In this document: positions 16,321-24,966 of the stretch, in pieces
How positions within the stretch are numbered: the stretch's first letter is position 1
How the letters are laid out: each line of letters starts with the position of its first letter
Source: Bacteroidales bacterium UBA3824
Lineage (GTDB): Bacteria > Bacteroidota > Bacteroidia > Bacteroidales > UBA3824
Direction: 5' to 3'
Assembly (NCBI GenBank): GCA_002393195.1
Contig: DGIK01000073.1
Location: 1,067-65,066, forward strand
DNA length: 64,000 nucleotides
Notes under the pieces: model-generated
Seen by the model: the letters and a program-made list of their open reading frames with translations, nothing else
Database searches by the model: none
Told to the model about the DNA's origin: nothing
Position numbers and translations under genes: made by a program

Positions 16321-17466
16321 ATGCACGACAACAACATTCAAACATACAACAGCGCCGTCACAACCATCAAAAACGCGATTCTGAACGCCCAATACGAGGC
16401 GGCAAAGGGTGTCAATAATATTCAGTTGACACTCTACTACTCTATTGGTCGTTTTATTTCGCAAAACAGCCGTAACGGAAAGTGGGGCACTCACGCCATC
16501 GCCACTATCAGTCAACTTCTTAAAAAAGATATGCCCGGATTGAGGGGTTATTCGGAAACAAGTTTGAAACGTATGCGATCTTTTTATGAAGAATGGGCGG
16601 AACTTGACCCAGTTTTAAATTCGTCCATTAAAACGGACGAATTTTCGCCAGTTAAAACTGACGAAATTATCGACTTGCTTCCGTTCAACTTTTCCGCCGT
16701 GGATGCATTCCCCGCTAATGATTTTAGAAGTATTGGTTTTACTCATCACAGCGAAATTTTGACGCAATGCAAAGACCGTAAAGAGCGTATGTTCTACATT
16801 TCGGTATGCGCTCGCGAGCACCTCACGCCCGACGGTATCAAAAACTGCATCAAACAAAATCTTTATAGCAAAAAAGGTCAGATGCCTAACAATTTTTTGC
16901 AGCGGCTACCATCTGGAAACCTCGCAAAAAGGGCTATTCTTGCATTCAAAGACCAATATATGCTTGATTTTATCAATGTGGAGGAACTTGGAGCACGTGA
17001 TATTGAGGAAGTTAACGAAACTGTTGTAGAACAGAAAATTGTTGACAACATCAAAAAATTTATCCTAAAATTTGGCAAGGATTTCTTGTTTGTTGGCAAT
17101 CAATACACGATAACAGTTGCCGGACACGACCATCGGATTGATTTGCTGTTTTACAACCGCGATTTAAATTGTTTGGTGGCAATTGAATTGAAAACAGGAG
17201 CGTTCAAACAGATTTACTTAGGCGAACTCAATGGTTATCTACGACTTTTGGACGATTATGTGCGCAAGCCTCACGAAAATCCATCCATAGGCATTGTACT
17301 CTGCAAAAGTGCCGACAAAACTTACGTTGAATATATGATTCAGGATTACGACAAACCTATGGGCGTGGCAACATTCACCACAGCCACCGATATGCCCGAG
17401 CGTTTCCGCAACGCCCTCCCTGACATCGAAGAACTAAAAAAACTGTTAAGTAGCGGGGATGAATAA
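16321..17466 (+). CDS. DUF1016 (YhcG-like) PD-(D/E)XK nuclease-domain protein
   Basis: The 381-residue protein has the N-terminal DUF1016 helical domain (LTLYYSIGRFISQ, GWSETSLKRMRSFY-like segment) and a C-terminal nuclease domain. In the latter the PD-(D/E)XK core reads RIDLLFYNRDLNCLVAIELK. DUF1016 proteins occur with restriction-modification genes and mobile elements, but this one stands alone behind its own promoter. The middle of the protein carries a repeated KTDE-type stretch. A fragment of another DUF1016 gene lies at 18715-18867. Confidence 0.85.
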   Translation: MHDNNIQTYNSAVTTIKNAILNAQYEAAKGVNNIQLTLYYSIGRFISQNSRNGKWGTHAIATISQLLKKDMPGLRGYSETSLKRMRSFYEEWAELDPVLNSSIKTDEFSPVKTDEIIDLLPFNFSAVDAFPANDFRSIGFTHHSEILTQCKDRKERMFYISVCAREHLTPDGIKNCIKQNLYSKKGQMPNNFLQRLPSGNLAKRAILAFKDQYMLDFINVEELGARDIEEVNETVVEQKIVDNIKKFILKFGKDFLFVGNQYTITVAGHDHRIDLLFYNRDLNCLVAIELKTGAFKQIYLGELNGYLRLLDDYVRKPHENPSIGIVLCKSADKTYVEYMIQDYDKPMGVATFTTATDMPERFRNALPDIEELKKLLSSGDE

Positions 17467-17537
17467 CAATCCCCTACAATATTAATTTTTTATTAATTCC
17501 GCCATATATCGGGGTTACAAGTTATTGGAATAATCTG

Positions 17538-17681
17538 TAATTTTGTGCCCGAAAATTTTGACAAGCCGGGCGTACAAAAAAAAGCATCCGTGGCGGGGTG
17601 CATCAAGCGTTAACCGTTATCCGATAAACAGACGGCAGCCCAAGATACCAATTGCGGTTCTTGGCTGCCGTCTGTTTTTTT
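17538..17681 (+). ncRNA. Candidate structured RNA upstream of the broken tolC gene
   Basis: TAATTTTG (17538-17545) could be a -7 box. It is followed by three or four short stems (17547-17551/17567-17571, 17584-17589/17596-17601) and a strong terminator hairpin (17628-17675). The unit would be about 130 bases. I do not recognise it as a known riboswitch. It is either a free small RNA or an attenuator for the tolC remnant at 17730. Confidence 0.35.
17628..17681 (+). terminator. Strong intrinsic terminator
   Basis: A 13-bp perfect stem (17628-17640 with 17663-17675) is followed by seven T. It lies 49 bases before the tolC-like start codon and 160 bases after the DUF1016 stop. Confidence 0.85.
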
Positions 17682-17729
17682 GCGCCCTGACGAAATTGAA
17701 TTGAACTTTGAGATTAATTATTTAATAGA

Positions 17730-18723
17730 ATGGAATTACAAAAAATTATCAGTTTTGCTGTGGCAATGACGCTCAGTGCGCAACTTTGGGCGCAGGGCGA
17801 GGTGGTAACGCTCCAACATCTTTGGGACGAGGCTGAGCGCAACAGCACGTCTATCAAGGTGATGAAGAGCGAACTCGACGCCGCAAATCTCGCTGTGGAG
17901 GCTGCCAAAAGCGGCAATCTGCCCGACCTTAATGCAAGCCTCAGCATCGGCTATCTCGGCGACGGCGTGTTGACCGATAGAAATTTCAAAAACTCTTTAC
18001 ACGTTGACAATCCGCACTTTATGAACAGTTTTTCGGTGCAGGCGAGTCAGTTGATTTATGGTGGAGGCGCGGTGAAAAATGCCGTCAAGACCGCCGAATC
18101 GGGTCGCAATATTGCCGCCCTCAATCTTGAAAGTGAGCGTCAGAACCTCAGGCTGATGATTGCGGGATATTATCTCGATATTTGCCGACTTTGGAATCAG
18201 ACCGCCGTCCTCGACGAGAACCTCCGTCTGTGCGACGTTGTTATTGAAAATATGCGAGTTATGGAGGCGCAAGGAACGGCTCTCAGCAACGATATTTTGC
18301 GTTACGAACTCCAAAAAGAGAGTCTTTTGCTCTCGAAGCGCAAAGTGGCCGACGGGTTGCAGATACTTTACCGACGGATAGCCACGGCAACGGGTTACGA
18401 AGGCAAAAACGATTTTGCACCCGACACCGTACAGATTGCGCAAATGGTTGAAAATCTTAACGATACAACGCTACAAAACTCTTACGCAGACAATGGTGTG
18501 AATGTAAGGATTTCGCAAGAGGCGGCGTATCTTGCTGAAAACCAACTAAAAACCATCAAAAGCGGAATGTTGCCGCAGGTGGCTGTCATTGCCGAAGACC
18601 ATTTTGACGGACCTATTACGATTGAGGTGCCGGTAATCGACAAGAATTTCAACTATTGGTTTGCGGGAATTGGCGTAAAATACAGCATATCATCGCTTTA
18701 TAAAACCAAACGAGATGTGCGAC
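17730..18723 (+). pseudogene. TolC-family gene, 3' end lost
   Basis: The reading frame begins with a signal peptide (SLSAQLWAQG-like) and runs through about 330 residues of a TolC-type outer-membrane protein. The FNYWFAGIGVKYSISSLYKTK segment is normally followed by about 100 more residues. From about 18720 the frame enters unrelated sequence and stops at 18788. The homology is therefore cut and the C-terminal quarter is missing. The junction is with a DUF1016 fragment in another frame. The product is unlikely to be a working channel. Confidence 0.75.
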
Positions 18724-18867
18724 CTCGCTCAGGAACTTACCAAAGACCCTTACAATTTTGCGTTTACGGGCATAACAGGCAGATATAATGAGCGTTTATT
18801 GAAAGATTCGTTGCTCAACAATATTACCAATTTTTTGATTGAGTTGGGTACAGGTTTCGCATACATC
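18715..18867 (+). pseudogene. Fragment of a DUF1016 gene
   Basis: Read in the frame from 18715, about 50 residues match the central DUF1016 block: DLAQELTKDPYNFAFTG and ELGTGFAYI. No N-terminal part and no nuclease domain are present. The fragment is not the same subtype as the intact gene at 16321, so it is not a simple local duplication. Confidence 0.65.
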
Positions 18868-18987
18868 GTACTTTGGGGTATCGTCGTTCCATTTGCAGTA
18901 TGTGCGTTGGTCGCAACTTATGAAAAATTGCGCGCTCGCACATATTACTGCTAACGACATAAACATTGTTAACATAATTGCTTTCAT
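18859..18987 (-). pseudogene. 5' fragment of a small secreted-protein gene
   Basis: Read on the minus strand from 18987 there is a good signal peptide (MSLAVICASAQ) and then a Cys- and Trp-rich start (CDQRTYCKWNDD). The frame then runs into the antisense of the DUF1016 fragment. It looks like the beginning of a small exported protein whose 3' part was replaced. Confidence 0.4.
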
Positions 18988-18999
18988 TATCTGCGCAAT

Positions 19000-20175
19000 T
19001 TAGTCGTTAAACCACGAATGATTATAGTTGCAGTAAGAATCAATTACCCAGTCGAACTGAGGAATTGCAACTACATTACCTTCTTTGTCAACAATTCCCC
19101 ATTTCGGGTCTTCGTATTTTCTTCCGTCCTTCTTTTGTCCGACGAAAATAATGTCCTTGTGTACAAGTACGTCGTCATACTGAGGATTAATGATTATTTT
19201 GCCAGTCTTGTCAATGCAGCCCCATTTCTCATTTAGTTTTACGGCTACATAACCATTAGCCCAAAAACTGTCTGCGTGGTCGAATTGCGGATTGATAATC
19301 AGTTTTCCTGTTTTATCAATGAATCCCCATTTTTTGTTTACCTTGGCTGATGCCAATCCATTCTCGGCAAAATAATAAGCGTCATCAAATTGTGGATTGA
19401 TTACCATTTTACCAGAATTGTCAATGTATCCCCACTTGTCGTTCAACTTTACCAATGCGAGTCCGTTTTTAGTGAAACCGTATGTTTCGTCAAACTGAGG
19501 GTTGATTAGCATTTTGCCGGTTTTGTCGATGTATCCCCACTTGCCGTTGGTTTTGACTGCGCATAATCCGTTTTCTGAGAAACCGTTTACATCGTCAAAT
19601 TGAGGATTGATTAATATTTTACCAGTTTTGTCAATGTATCCCCATAAGTCGTTCAATTTTACACCAGACAATTCATCATCGCCAAATCCTGATGCAGAAT
19701 CGAATTGAAGATTTATGACAATTTTGCCGGTTTTATCGATGAATCCCCATTTGCCATCCATTTCGATGGCAGCCAAACCGTTTTTCGAGAAAGCGTATGC
19801 CTTGTCAAATTGCGGATTGACAATCAATTTGCCTGTCTTGTCTATGTAACCCCATTTGTCATCCATCTTGACAGGTGCCAATACATTTTCTCCAAAGTTG
19901 TACGCCTTGTCAAACTGAGGATTGATTACCCATTGCCCAAGTTTGTCGATGTATCCCCATTTGTCATCGGATTTTGCTGCTGCCAATTCGTTTTCACCGA
20001 AGTTGTATACTTCTGTGAATTGAGGGTTGATTATCCAATTGCCGTTTCTGTCGATGAAACCGCATTTGTCGCCGAATCCAGCGGGGATGAGGATGTTTTC
20101 ATCTTTTCCGTTGTTACAGGACACAATGTTGATTAGCCCAATCAACAAACTGAGAATGAGAAATTTTGCTTTCAT
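19000..20175 (-). CDS. WG-repeat lipoprotein
   Basis: The 391-residue protein has a lipoprotein signal (LINIVSC) and about ten WG repeats of roughly 37 residues, each with the core G-[YF]-I-D-K-T-G-K-x-x-I-N-P-Q-F. WG repeats form beta-rich surface or periplasmic proteins of unclear function. The repeats are also similar at the DNA level, so copy number can change by recombination. I start at the ATG at 20175 because the upstream 14 codons precede the signal peptide. It lies 67 bases after the reverse transcriptase stop and may be cotranscribed with it. Confidence 0.85.
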   Translation of the reverse strand: MKAKFLILSLLIGLINIVSCNNGKDENILIPAGFGDKCGFIDRNGNWIINPQFTEVYNFGENELAAAKSDDKWGYIDKLGQWVINPQFDKAYNFGENVLAPVKMDDKWGYIDKTGKLIVNPQFDKAYAFSKNGLAAIEMDGKWGFIDKTGKIVINLQFDSASGFGDDELSGVKLNDLWGYIDKTGKILINPQFDDVNGFSENGLCAVKTNGKWGYIDKTGKMLINPQFDETYGFTKNGLALVKLNDKWGYIDNSGKMVINPQFDDAYYFAENGLASAKVNKKWGFIDKTGKLIINPQFDHADSFWANGYVAVKLNEKWGCIDKTGKIIINPQYDDVLVHKDIIFVGQKKDGRKYEDPKWGIVDKEGNVVAIPQFDWVIDSYCNYNHSWFND

Positions 20176-20242
20176 TTTGTGTATGTTATTTATTAGTTTT
20201 ACAATCATTAGTGTCAATTTCCGCCAAAAGGTTACACATTTT

Positions 20243-21733
20243 TTAGTATTTGTTAATAAAAAGTTTCACCTCGTTGTCGTCGGGGACGGATGGCAGCGAA
20301 TCCAATGCCTGACGGTTGATTATTGGCGTGTTTCTAATGTGATTTTTGAATGTATCATTAAGCCAACAATTATTCCAAAGGTCACAGGCGTTTTTTGTGT
20401 CGTTGACAATTTGACATAAATCTTCCTCGTTGCATTTGTCAATCACTATGTTGTCTTTGATAACCATACGTTGCAACCAAACCAACAGATAGCCAATGTT
20501 GGGAAGAACACTCAATTTTTGGGCAACTAATTTGTATAGTTCCTCTTTTTTTGTATTGTCAGGTTCGTATGAAACAATTTTTGCAATAGTCGCGGCAACC
20601 AAGGCATATACCTTTGAATTGTGAAGGGCGATGTCTGTCAGGATTGCAACAAGAACAGCCAAATTTTGTCCCTGAATTTTATTAGGCGTTATTCTTCCCA
20701 TAAAGTCGGTCAACGCTCTTGATATGCTTCCTGAATTGGGATATTCTTTCGACAATTTATGGATAATCAACAAATGTTTCTGCAATGATGTTTCCTCTTG
20801 CTTGACACTGTTCCAATACAACTTGTCAGGTTTAATTGCATCTGTGATAAGTTCTTGTGTTACAAATGTTTTTTGATTGTTGAGTTTGAAGTTCAAATCA
20901 GTCAGAACCACAGACAACAGACGCAAAATTTTCACTGCATCTTCTTTCGTCTTTGTGAAAATACGGTAGTCGTCTCTGTAACGCAGAATCTTGAAATCGG
21001 GAATTGAGTTACCTATCTTGTCCAATAACAATGTATCTGCATAACCTAAAACGATTTCGGCAATAAAATCCATCAAAATACTACCTTGTGGAATACCGTT
21101 GGTTTGACGATAGTTCATTTCTTCCAACTCAGTATCTATTTTATTACCGAGCAATGACCTATCGTTTGGATTTTGTTTTGCAACAGACTTAGTATGCAAT
21201 GCCCAAACAATTGTGTGGGTATATAATGTGCCATAACAATCGGTAATGTCTGTATTAGCAAGCCATTCATATTTCAGAGATAGTTCAAGTGATTGCTGTT
21301 CAACTCGATCCCACCAATTGATAACAGAATTGGCAGATATGTCCGATGTTTCAAAATTGAACGGAATACTATGACACTCTATTTTGTCGCTTGCCGAACA
21401 ATTTTTGAAATGCGTTTGCAACAATGCCCAATTATGCGGTTCTGTTATAATACCAACCAACTTGATATACAAAACAGGGTTAATAATCTCCATCTTGCGC
21501 CACGCCAAATTGCCATCCTTGTTTTGGTAAAATTTGTAGTTTACATTGTCAAATTTTCTTGGCGAATCGCTTGTAATCCTTGAATAATCTATTCCTGACA
21601 TTTCTGTTGACAACTTATCCAACAACGGTTGAAAATCAAAGTACTTCGGCAAATCTATTGTCGAATAACACTTCGCATTAAGGAAGAAGTTCCTTGCATC
21701 GTCTGCGGATAATTCTGTAATTCTTTCTGCCAT
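20243..21733 (-). CDS. Reverse transcriptase of the unknown/defence-associated (UG/Abi) type
   Basis: The 496-residue protein has intact polymerase motifs: motif A with D162 in TDITDCYGTL, motif B NGIPQGS (212-218), the catalytic box YRDD (252-255) in LRYRDDYRIF, and the following LNNQKT segment. The last ~200 residues are helical and repeat-like, as in defence reverse transcriptases, with no maturase or integrase domain. It is not a retron-type enzyme as far as I can see: the box is YRDD rather than YADD, and the retron VTG motif is not apparent. It sits alone behind a ~330-base structured leader with its own promoter. Assignment to a numbered DRT/UG class needs a tree. Confidence 0.85.
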   Translation of the reverse strand: MAERITELSADDARNFFLNAKCYSTIDLPKYFDFQPLLDKLSTEMSGIDYSRITSDSPRKFDNVNYKFYQNKDGNLAWRKMEIINPVLYIKLVGIITEPHNWALLQTHFKNCSASDKIECHSIPFNFETSDISANSVINWWDRVEQQSLELSLKYEWLANTDITDCYGTLYTHTIVWALHTKSVAKQNPNDRSLLGNKIDTELEEMNYRQTNGIPQGSILMDFIAEIVLGYADTLLLDKIGNSIPDFKILRYRDDYRIFTKTKEDAVKILRLLSVVLTDLNFKLNNQKTFVTQELITDAIKPDKLYWNSVKQEETSLQKHLLIIHKLSKEYPNSGSISRALTDFMGRITPNKIQGQNLAVLVAILTDIALHNSKVYALVAATIAKIVSYEPDNTKKEELYKLVAQKLSVLPNIGYLLVWLQRMVIKDNIVIDKCNEEDLCQIVNDTKNACDLWNNCWLNDTFKNHIRNTPIINRQALDSLPSVPDDNEVKLFINKY

Positions 21734-21739
21734 TTTTTG

Positions 21740-22063
21740 ACAATAAGATTTTTCTCCGCCGAACGCTCACCCAAACTCGGAATTAAACACAAAAAAGACG
21801 TGGGAGTTTTTTACATCAACTTATCCCACTAATCGCAGGCCTTCGCATTGCCTTTATAGGATGAGATAAGCAACGCAAAAGTCCACGTCAGAATATATAT
21901 TAGGCGTATTAAACCCATATATATCACATAAACGCGGACGTTGCATTGCCGTTTACTCTACCCTATAACAAAAGTTGCGAAGTTTTGCGATTAGTAGATT
22001 CGCGTCAATAAAACGTCCTTGAAGGAATCAGAATGGCTATGTATGTCGCCATCTTATCCGACA
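21740..22063 (-). ncRNA. Long structured leader / candidate template RNA of the reverse transcriptase
   Basis: On the minus strand the 330 bases between the TATATTTG box and the RT start hold extensive pairing. Segment 21828-21837 pairs perfectly with 21986-21995. Inside that, 21841-21847 pairs with 21976-21982 and 21854-21860 with 21962-21968. Stems 21797-21803/21883-21889 and 21820-21825/21865-21870 cross this helix, which implies a pseudoknot or alternative folds. A further pair is 21870-21875/21939-21944. Defence reverse transcriptases often use such an upstream non-coding RNA as template. The 5' end shares GTGTC and ATGGCGACAT with the leader at 44.5-44.8 kb. Confidence 0.65.
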
Positions 22064-22066
22064 CTG

Positions 22067-22074
22067 CAAATATA
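22067..22074 (-). promoter_or_regulatory. -7 box of the reverse transcriptase unit
   Basis: TATATTTG on the minus strand. The nearest TTTG upstream (22099-22102) has a 24-base spacer, slightly long. The cysD terminator lies just upstream, so the unit is transcribed separately. Confidence 0.5.
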
Positions 22075-22104
22075 ACGAAAGTTTTGCAAAAAAATGTACA
22101 AAAT

Positions 22105-22155
22105 AATAAAAAAAATCATTGACCAATCATAATTAAATGATAGTCAATGATTTTG
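22105..22155 (-). terminator. Terminator after cysD
   Basis: An 11-bp inverted repeat (22113-22123 with 22143-22153) is followed on the minus strand by a long T-rich run. It separates cysD from the reverse transcriptase unit. Confidence 0.75.
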
Positions 22156-22175
22156 CATTTGAATTATTTTTTTAA

Positions 22176-23066
22176 TTAAAAATACCCATTAATCTTCCTG
22201 TCCTCCATAGCAGTTTCGCTGCGTTTGTCGTCGGCACGTCCGCCGCGCTCTGTTACGCGGGTTGCGGCTGTTTCGGCAATGATGTCTTCGATGGAGTGCG
22301 CAGTGGAAAGTGTTAATCCTGTGCAAGTTATGTCGCCAATGGTGCGGCAGCGAACTTGCTTTTCTACCACTTCCTCTTCGGGACGGCGTTTGATGCACGG
22401 TTCGGCGGCAAGCCACTGTCCATCACGGAAAAAGCATTTGCGGGTGTGGGTGTAATAGAGGCTCGGCAGCGGAATTTTTTCGCGGTAGATGTACTGCCAA
22501 ACGTCCATTTCGGTCCAATTTGAGATGGGGAACACGCGGAAATGTTCGCCCATATTTTTCTTGCCGTTGAGAATGTTCCAAAGTTCGGGACGTTGGTTTT
22601 TGGGATTCCACTGACCAAACTCGTCGCGGTGCGAAAAAATACGTTCCTTGGCGCGGGCTTTCTCCTCGTCGCGGCGTGCTCCGCCAATGCAAGCGTCAAA
22701 TTTGTATTCCTCAATAGTATCGAGTAATGTGGTGGTTTGCAGGGCGTTGCGCGATGCGTTGTAACCAGTTTCTTCCTTTACGCGACCGGTGTCGATGCTC
22801 TTTTGAACCGAGCCAACAATGAGTTCGGCATTGAGACGTTTTACAAGTTCGTCGCGGTAGTCGAGAGTCTCTTGAAAATTGTGTCCCGTGTCGATATGCA
22901 CCAACGGAAACGGCAATTTGGCAGGATAGAACGCCTTGTAAGCCAAGTATGTTACCACAATGGAATCCTTTCCGCCCGAAAACAATATTGCCGGACGTTG
23001 AAACTGCGCAGCCACTTCGCGCAGTATATAAATTGATTCCGCTTCTAATTCGTTTAGATGTGTCAT
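22176..23066 (-). CDS. cysD: Sulfate adenylyltransferase subunit 2
   Basis: The 296-residue protein is the catalytic ATP-sulfurylase subunit that adenylylates sulfate. The PP-loop SGGKDS lies near residue 30, followed by HIDTGHNFQETLDYRDE and the family end ERGGRADDKRSETAMEDRK. It normally forms an operon with cysN. Here cysN is on the same strand but starts 9.2 kb downstream, after a terminator and several accessory genes. The upstream element CCGAATTTTGC matches that of cysN. Confidence 0.95.
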   Translation of the reverse strand: MTHLNELEAESIYILREVAAQFQRPAILFSGGKDSIVVTYLAYKAFYPAKLPFPLVHIDTGHNFQETLDYRDELVKRLNAELIVGSVQKSIDTGRVKEETGYNASRNALQTTTLLDTIEEYKFDACIGGARRDEEKARAKERIFSHRDEFGQWNPKNQRPELWNILNGKKNMGEHFRVFPISNWTEMDVWQYIYREKIPLPSLYYTHTRKCFFRDGQWLAAEPCIKRRPEEEVVEKQVRCRTIGDITCTGLTLSTAHSIEDIIAETAATRVTERGGRADDKRSETAMEDRKINGYF

Positions 23067-23087
23067 TTTTCAAAACTTTTTTATGGG

Positions 23088-23098
23088 GCAAAATTCGG
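23088..23098 (-). promoter_or_regulatory. Putative cysD promoter element shared with cysN
   Basis: CCGAATTTTGC on the minus strand, identical over 11 bases to the block upstream of cysN (13003-13013). Confidence 0.4.
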
Positions 23099-23158
23099 GA
23101 TTAGTTTGTTTTTTGAGAAATAATTTGCGGTGGAATAATGCAGCAAATAAAATGGAGT

Positions 23159-23190
23159 TTTGCAGTTTTTCCGCAATTTTTGTATCTTTG
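23159..23190 (+). promoter_or_regulatory. Promoter of apbE and the HAD gene
   Basis: TTTG (23159-23162), 20 bases, then TATCTTTG (23183-23190), with the ATG at 23213. Confidence 0.75.
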
Positions 23191-23212
23191 CGGACGAAAA
23201 TTTCACGACCAA

Positions 23213-24247
23213 ATGAACACAAAAAATACATTAAAAATCGCTTGTGCTGCCGTGTGTGCATTGTTGATGGCGTCGTCATGCGCCAATAGGCAGGGCAAAC
23301 CCACCGACACGCAATATATGTTGGCGCAGGGACGTGCGCAGGGCACTACGTGGCACATTACTTACAAGAGTTTCAATGGCGAAGACCTCACGCCGAAGTT
23401 CGATTCGATTTTGAAGGCTTTCGACTATTCTATTTCGACGTACAACAAGGAGTCGCTCCTCACCAAAATCAACAACAATGAGGACGTTGCGCCCGACGGT
23501 GTAATTACGGCGGTGTTCCAACAGTCGCAACGTATGTACGCCCTCACCGACGGACTTTTTGACCCGACTTGCCGCCCGCTCGTCAACGCCTGGGGTTTTG
23601 GCAAGCACACCGACCTCCGCAAACCGTCGCAGAAGGAGTTGGATTCGGTGCTTCAATTTGTCGGTATGGACAAGGTGCGCATCGAAAACAGCCGCATCAT
23701 CAAGGACGACCCGAGGCTTACTCTCAATTTCAACGCCAATGCGCAGGGTTACAGCGTGGATTTGATTTGTGATTATTTGAAGGCTAATGGCTACACCGAT
23801 TATCTTGTGGAGATTGGCGGCGAGACTCGCGCAGTAGGCTGTAATCCTTACGGCGACAATTGGCGCATTGCCATCGACAGCCCAATCGACGGCTCCACGG
23901 AGCAAAACCGCGAGTACAACACCGTGGTTCGCATCACCGGCAAATCGCTCTGTACATCAGGAGATTACAGGAATTTTTTAAAGGTTGACGGCAAGAAATA
24001 CAGCCACGAACTCAATCCCAAAACCGGCTACCCAAAGGACGACAGCCTGTTGTCTGTTTCTGTACTCAGCGACCTTGCCATCGATGGCGACGCGCTTGCA
24101 ACGGCTGTAATGGTGATGGGTATGGAGCGCGGATTTCAATTCCTTGATTCGTTGCCCAATGTGGAAGGATATTTTATCTATGCCACGGGCGACGGCGGAT
24201 TTGGCGTGAAGAAGACGAAAGGTTTCGTTGAACAGTCATTAAAGTAA
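23213..24247 (+). CDS. apbE: FAD:protein FMN transferase, lipoprotein
   Basis: The 344-residue protein is an ApbE-type enzyme, which attaches FMN covalently to a Thr or Ser of target proteins such as the Na+-translocating NADH:quinone reductase and RNF subunits. A lipoprotein signal (LLMASSC) is followed by TTWHITYKS, STYNKESLLTKIN, GFGKHTDLR-type and EIGGETRAVG segments, and the Mg-binding GDALATAVMVMG near the end. The start at 23213 follows from the promoter position. A HAD phosphatase gene follows closely. Confidence 0.93.
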   Translation: MNTKNTLKIACAAVCALLMASSCANRQGKPTDTQYMLAQGRAQGTTWHITYKSFNGEDLTPKFDSILKAFDYSISTYNKESLLTKINNNEDVAPDGVITAVFQQSQRMYALTDGLFDPTCRPLVNAWGFGKHTDLRKPSQKELDSVLQFVGMDKVRIENSRIIKDDPRLTLNFNANAQGYSVDLICDYLKANGYTDYLVEIGGETRAVGCNPYGDNWRIAIDSPIDGSTEQNREYNTVVRITGKSLCTSGDYRNFLKVDGKKYSHELNPKTGYPKDDSLLSVSVLSDLAIDGDALATAVMVMGMERGFQFLDSLPNVEGYFIYATGDGGFGVKKTKGFVEQSLK

Positions 24248-24253
24248 ATAATT

Positions 24254-24925
24254 ATGTCGTCTAATGTAATTAATTATCCCACAATGCAAAACTTCAAGGC
24301 AATATTTTTCGATTTTGACGGCACTATCGCCGACACTGTCAACGGCATCCTCGCCACGATGACGGCAACTTTCAAGGAACTTGACATTACGCTGCCTCCC
24401 GCAGATGAGATGCGGGCTACGATTGGTATGCTCCTCGGCGACGCGCTCCAAAAACTTGGCAACCTCGACAATGCCCGTCGCGAACTTGCCGTCAAGACCT
24501 ACCAACGTCTTTTCAGCGAGGTGGAACTCCCAAATACACGCATTTTCCCCGGCGTGGCGCAGACGCTCCAGCAATTACGTTCTAAGGGCGTTAAATTGGC
24601 GATTGTAACATCTCGCGGCATAGGTTCGTTGCGCCTGATATTGACCAAGAACGGCATTTTGGATTATTTTGACGAACTTGTAACCCGCGACAACGGTTTT
24701 GCGCCCAAGCCCGCGCCCGATATGGTCAATTATCTTCTTAAAAAGATGAACCTCGCACCGCATGAAGTCCTTGTAGTCGGCGATACAACCTTCGACATTG
24801 ATATGGGCAACGCCGCCGGCTGCAAGACTTGCGCCGTTACGTATGGCAACCACACCGCCGAAATGCTTGCAAAGTCGAAGTGCGATTGGATGGTGGGGAG
24901 TTTTGAGGAGATTGCGGGATTGTAA
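24254..24925 (+). CDS. HAD-superfamily phosphatase, phosphoglycolate phosphatase-like
   Basis: The 223-residue protein shows the HAD motifs: FFDFDGTIADT with the nucleophile Asp, VTSRG, the Lys/Pro of FAPKPAPDM, and VVGDTTFDIDMG. The helical cap sits between motifs I and II, as in Gph/PpaX-type enzymes. The substrate cannot be assigned. The start may be at 24254 or, ten codons later, at 24284 (MQNFKAIFFDFDG). It follows apbE by 6 bases and is probably in the same operon. Confidence 0.88.
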   Translation: MSSNVINYPTMQNFKAIFFDFDGTIADTVNGILATMTATFKELDITLPPADEMRATIGMLLGDALQKLGNLDNARRELAVKTYQRLFSEVELPNTRIFPGVAQTLQQLRSKGVKLAIVTSRGIGSLRLILTKNGILDYFDELVTRDNGFAPKPAPDMVNYLLKKMNLAPHEVLVVGDTTFDIDMGNAAGCKTCAVTYGNHTAEMLAKSKCDWMVGSFEEIAGL

Positions 24926-24966
24926 ACAACAAAATTAATTATTGTTGTCGGAATGTTTATTGTGAT

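Noticed and set aside
20243..22074. Retron (RT with msr-msd)
   Set aside because: The catalytic box is YRDD, the retron-specific motifs are not seen, and the leader does not show the short inverted a1/a2 ends of a retron RNA.
11691..23066. Assembly error joining two cys loci
   Set aside because: Both genes are complete and oriented alike, and the sequence between them has coherent promoters and genes. An artefact cannot be excluded without reads, but it is not the simplest reading.
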